From Streptomyces sp. ISL-10 (GTDB lineage: Bacteria > Actinomycetota > Actinomycetes > Streptomycetales > Streptomycetaceae), in the NCBI RefSeq assembly GCF_018614575.1, contig NZ_JAGGOJ010000015.1, forward strand, positions 143,421-195,854: a stretch of 52,434 nucleotides of DNA. Reading direction: 5' to 3'. The translations under genes were made by a program, and so were the position numbers. Below are positions 50,182 through 52,434 of this stretch, piece by piece. The notes beneath the pieces were generated by a model, which was not told the origin of the DNA, did not search any database, and saw only the letters and a program-made list of their open reading frames with translations. Positions within the stretch are counted from its first letter, which is position 1, and every line of letters begins with the position of its first letter.

Positions 50182-52155
50182 ATGCTTCCCCCGACCTCGC
50201 CGACCACCGCGCCCGTGCACACGCTGCGGCCGGCCCCGCCCGCCGCACCGCCGGGCCGGCCGCGCACCCGGCTGTTCGCCCTGGCCGAGGTCCGATGGGC
50301 CGCCCTGTCCGCGGTCGCGTTCCTGTGCGCGCTGCCGCTCGACCTCGCCGGCGCGCCCGCGTGGGCCTTTGGCCCGCTCTACGCCCTGTGCTACGCGGCC
50401 GGCGGCTGGGAACCGGGCCTCGCCGGCCTCCAGGCCCTGCGGGAGAAGACGCTCGACGTCGATCTGCTGATGGTGGTCGCCGCCATCGGCGCCGCGGTCA
50501 TCGGGCAGTACCTCGACGGCGGTCTTCTCATCGTCATCTTCGCCACGTCCGGCGCGCTGGAGGCGCTCGCGACCCGGCGGACCGCCGACTCCGTCCGCGG
50601 ACTGCTCGGCCTCGCCCCTGCCCGCGCCACACGCATGGCCGACGGCCGGCCCGACGAGTGGGACACGGTCGATGTCGCCGACCTGCGGGTCGGCGACACC
50701 GTGCTCGTACGGCCCGGCGAGCGGCTGCCCGCCGACGGTACGGTCATCGACGGCGCGAGCGAGGTCGACCAGGCCACCATCACCGGCGAACCCCTGCCCG
50801 TGGACCGCCACGCCGGCGACCCCGTCTTCGCGGGCACCCTCAACGGCACCGGCTCCCTGCGCATCCGCGTCGACACGGACCCCACCCGGTCCGTCATCGC
50901 CCGCATCGTCGCCATGGTCGAGGAGGCGAGCGCCACCAAGGCGCCCACCCAGCTGTTCATCGAGAAGGTCGAACAGCGCTACTCGACCGGGGTCGTGATC
51001 GCGACGCTCGCCCTGCTCGCCGTGCCGCTCGCCCTCGGCGCCGACTTCACCAGCACTCTGCTGCGCGCCATGACCTTCATGATCGTCGCTTCGCCGTGCG
51101 CCGTCGTCCTCGCCACCATGCCGCCGCTGCTCTCCGCCATCGCCAACGCCGGACGGCACGGAGTGCTCGTCAAGTCCGCAGTGGCGATGGAGCGTCTGGG
51201 CGAGATCGACCGGGCCGCGCTGGACAAGACCGGCACCCTGACGGAGGGTGCGCCGCGCGTCGCCGAGGTGCGCGTGCTGCCGGATGTCCGCCTCACCGAC
51301 GAGCGTGTGCTCGTGCTGGCCGCCGCGGCCGAGGTCCCGAGCGAGCATCCGCTCGGGCGCGCCGTCGTCGCGGCCGCCCGCGAACGGGGCCTGCGGCTGC
51401 CCGCTGCGCGGGAGTTCGACTCCGCTCCCGGGCGCGGCGTCTCGGCGAACATCGACGGCACCAAGGTGCGGGTGGGCAGCCCCACCGCCCTGCTCGCCGA
51501 GGAGTGCCCTGCGGTCGCCGCGGTGGAGGCCGAGGGCCTAACCGCCGTCGTCGTCGAGGCCGACGGCGCGCTGGTGGCTGTGCTCGCCGTCGCCGACCGG
51601 CTCCGGTCCGGAGCGCCGCAGGCGATCGCCGCGCTCACCCGCCTCACGGGCCGCACGCCGACGCTGCTGACCGGCGACAACGCCCGCGCGGCCGACCGCG
51701 TCGCGGCCGAGGCGGGCATCGAGGACGTACGGGGCGGACTGCTGCCCGAGGACAAGGTCGCTGCCGTGCACGAGTGGCAGGCGGCGGGGGAGAAGGTGCT
51801 GATCGTCGGCGACGGCGTGAACGACGCCCCCGCCCTGGCCGCCGCCCACACTGGCATCGCGATGGGCCGCGCAGGCTCCGACCTGGCCCTGGAGAGCGCG
51901 GACGCGGTGGTCGTACGGGACGAACTGGCCGCCGTCCCGGCCGTCGTGGCGCTCTCGCGGCGCGCCCGCCGACTGGTGGTGCAGAACCTGGCTATCGCGT
52001 CGGTCTGCATCGGCGTGCTGGTGGTGTGGGACCTGGCGGGTCATCTCCCCCTGCCGCTGGGCGTGGCGGGCCACGAGGGCTCCACGGTCCTGGTCGCCCT
52101 CAACGGCTTGCGCCTGCTGCGGGAGTCGTCCTGGAGGGATGCGACCGGAGCGTGA
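50182..52155 (+). CDS. P1B-4-type heavy-metal-transporting ATPase (CtpD-like)
   Basis: 657 aa from the ATG at 50182, with GGAGAAGAGG upstream. Standard P-type motifs are TGEPLPVDRHAG near 202, DKTGTLTEGAP with the phosphorylated Asp near 349, the SEHPLGRAV HP motif near 387, and GDGVNDAPALA near 545. Metal selectivity marks are SPC (IVASPCAVVLATMPP near 305) and a last-helix HEGST motif (GHEGSTVLVALNGLRLL near 631). Together these define the P1B-4 subgroup, linked to Co, Ni, Fe or Zn export. No N-terminal metal-binding domain or Cys/His tail is present, also typical of P1B-4. About six to eight membrane segments are visible. It is regulated by the divergent ArsR gene. Confidence 0.94.
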   Translation: MLPPTSPTTAPVHTLRPAPPAAPPGRPRTRLFALAEVRWAALSAVAFLCALPLDLAGAPAWAFGPLYALCYAAGGWEPGLAGLQALREKTLDVDLLMVVAAIGAAVIGQYLDGGLLIVIFATSGALEALATRRTADSVRGLLGLAPARATRMADGRPDEWDTVDVADLRVGDTVLVRPGERLPADGTVIDGASEVDQATITGEPLPVDRHAGDPVFAGTLNGTGSLRIRVDTDPTRSVIARIVAMVEEASATKAPTQLFIEKVEQRYSTGVVIATLALLAVPLALGADFTSTLLRAMTFMIVASPCAVVLATMPPLLSAIANAGRHGVLVKSAVAMERLGEIDRAALDKTGTLTEGAPRVAEVRVLPDVRLTDERVLVLAAAAEVPSEHPLGRAVVAAARERGLRLPAAREFDSAPGRGVSANIDGTKVRVGSPTALLAEECPAVAAVEAEGLTAVVVEADGALVAVLAVADRLRSGAPQAIAALTRLTGRTPTLLTGDNARAADRVAAEAGIEDVRGGLLPEDKVAAVHEWQAAGEKVLIVGDGVNDAPALAAAHTGIAMGRAGSDLALESADAVVVRDELAAVPAVVALSRRARRLVVQNLAIASVCIGVLVVWDLAGHLPLPLGVAGHEGSTVLVALNGLRLLRESSWRDATGA

Positions 52156-52434
52156 CGCGGGCCGCGCGGTGCGGGTGCCTGCCGCCGGCGATCGGCGAGG
52201 GGCCGACCGCCCCGGGACCCCGGTCGACCGGCCCGTCGGTCAGGCCCGGTGCCTTGAGGCCCCACGGGTGGGGGCGCAGGCTGGTGACGCTGGTGGGCGG
52301 CCTGGCCCCGTACCCCGGTGCACCGCTCGTCGGTCCCGGCGGCCCGGCAGGACGGCGGCTTGGTCCGGCGGGGCGCTGGCCCGTTGGGTGGCGGGTGGCG
52401 GGTGGCGGGTGGCCTGGTCTGGTCTGGTCTGGTC
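52156..52434. other. Right-end non-coding sequence
   Basis: 279 bp after the ATPase. I see no gene and no perfect terminator hairpin. It ends in two short tandem repeats listed separately. Confidence 0.5.
52386..52433. repeat. Short tandem repeats (GGGTGGC)4 and (CTGGT)4
   Basis: Four perfect copies of GGGTGGC at 52386-52413 are followed at once by four perfect copies of CTGGT at 52414-52433, and the second array continues into the edge of the window. Such G-rich repeats can expand by slippage and may form G-quadruplexes. Confidence 0.9.

Noticed and set aside
52386..52413. CRISPR-like array
   Set aside because: The units are only 7 bp without spacers; this is a simple tandem repeat. No CRISPR array or cas gene is visible in the window.

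Overview
The window is very GC-rich actinobacterial DNA and almost certainly comes from a Streptomyces chromosome. The reasons are GC-rich third codon positions, many GTG starts and ATGA overlaps, a DasR-type operator in front of nagB, a DUF6629-type membrane protein, an RsbW-like ATPase, and a Streptomyces-type contractile injection system. I cannot name the species.

Left part (1-14.9 kb). A minus-strand operon encodes an ABC exporter with two FHA domains, a small SH3-like protein and a soluble Ser/Thr kinase. It has the same logic as the mycobacterial PknF/Rv1747 pair. Then come an anti-sigma-factor-like ATPase, a small unknown protein, a DUF6629 membrane protein and 1.5 kb of non-coding DNA with long direct repeats, including a 163-bp tandem duplication with one mismatch. 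A plus-strand set follows: a conserved small protein, a succinate-semialdehyde-type aldehyde dehydrogenase and an F420-dependent luciferase-like oxidoreductase. After that a P-loop NTPase is translationally coupled to a membrane-anchored periplasmic-binding-fold protein.

Central part (15.0-44.8 kb, all minus strand). This is one long operon for an extracellular-type contractile injection system (eCIS), a phage-tail-like particle. In order of transcription it encodes sheath, inner tube, a zinc-ribbon baseplate protein, a low-complexity protein, a DUF4255 tube terminator, an AAA+ ATPase, a 98-aa protein, a 2181-aa DUF4157 protein, a putative immunity protein, CIS tube/LysM hub proteins, split gpD- and gpV-like spike proteins, a PAAR-like tip and gp25. 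These are followed by two giant gpJ-type baseplate proteins (one with a C-terminal LysM), a tail-I/beta-helix protein, DUF6519 and a PGRP-type amidase. Many junctions overlap by 4 bp.

The most interesting element is the DUF4157 protein with the gene next to it. It has an N-terminal HELLH domain, a long disordered region, a charged coiled region, hydrophobic helices, a Pro/Thr/Lys linker and a C-terminal nuclease-like domain. The next gene, 15 bp away, looks like a SUKH-type immunity gene. GC content falls visibly across exactly this toxin-tip plus immunity segment, as expected for an exchangeable polymorphic-toxin cassette carried by the particle.

Right part (44.8-52.4 kb). A 0.95-kb, partly AT-richer intergenic region precedes the sheath gene. 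Beyond it lie a 48-aa basic protein, a secreted lytic-transglycosylase-like protein and nagB with a DasR site. A small zinc-motif protein comes next, then a short gene graveyard holding a frameshifted 5' piece of a siderophore-interacting protein and a frameshifted 3' piece of a sortase. The window ends with a divergent metal-homeostasis pair: an SmtB/NmtR-type ArsR repressor and a P1B-4-type ATPase with a perfect 16-bp palindrome between them.
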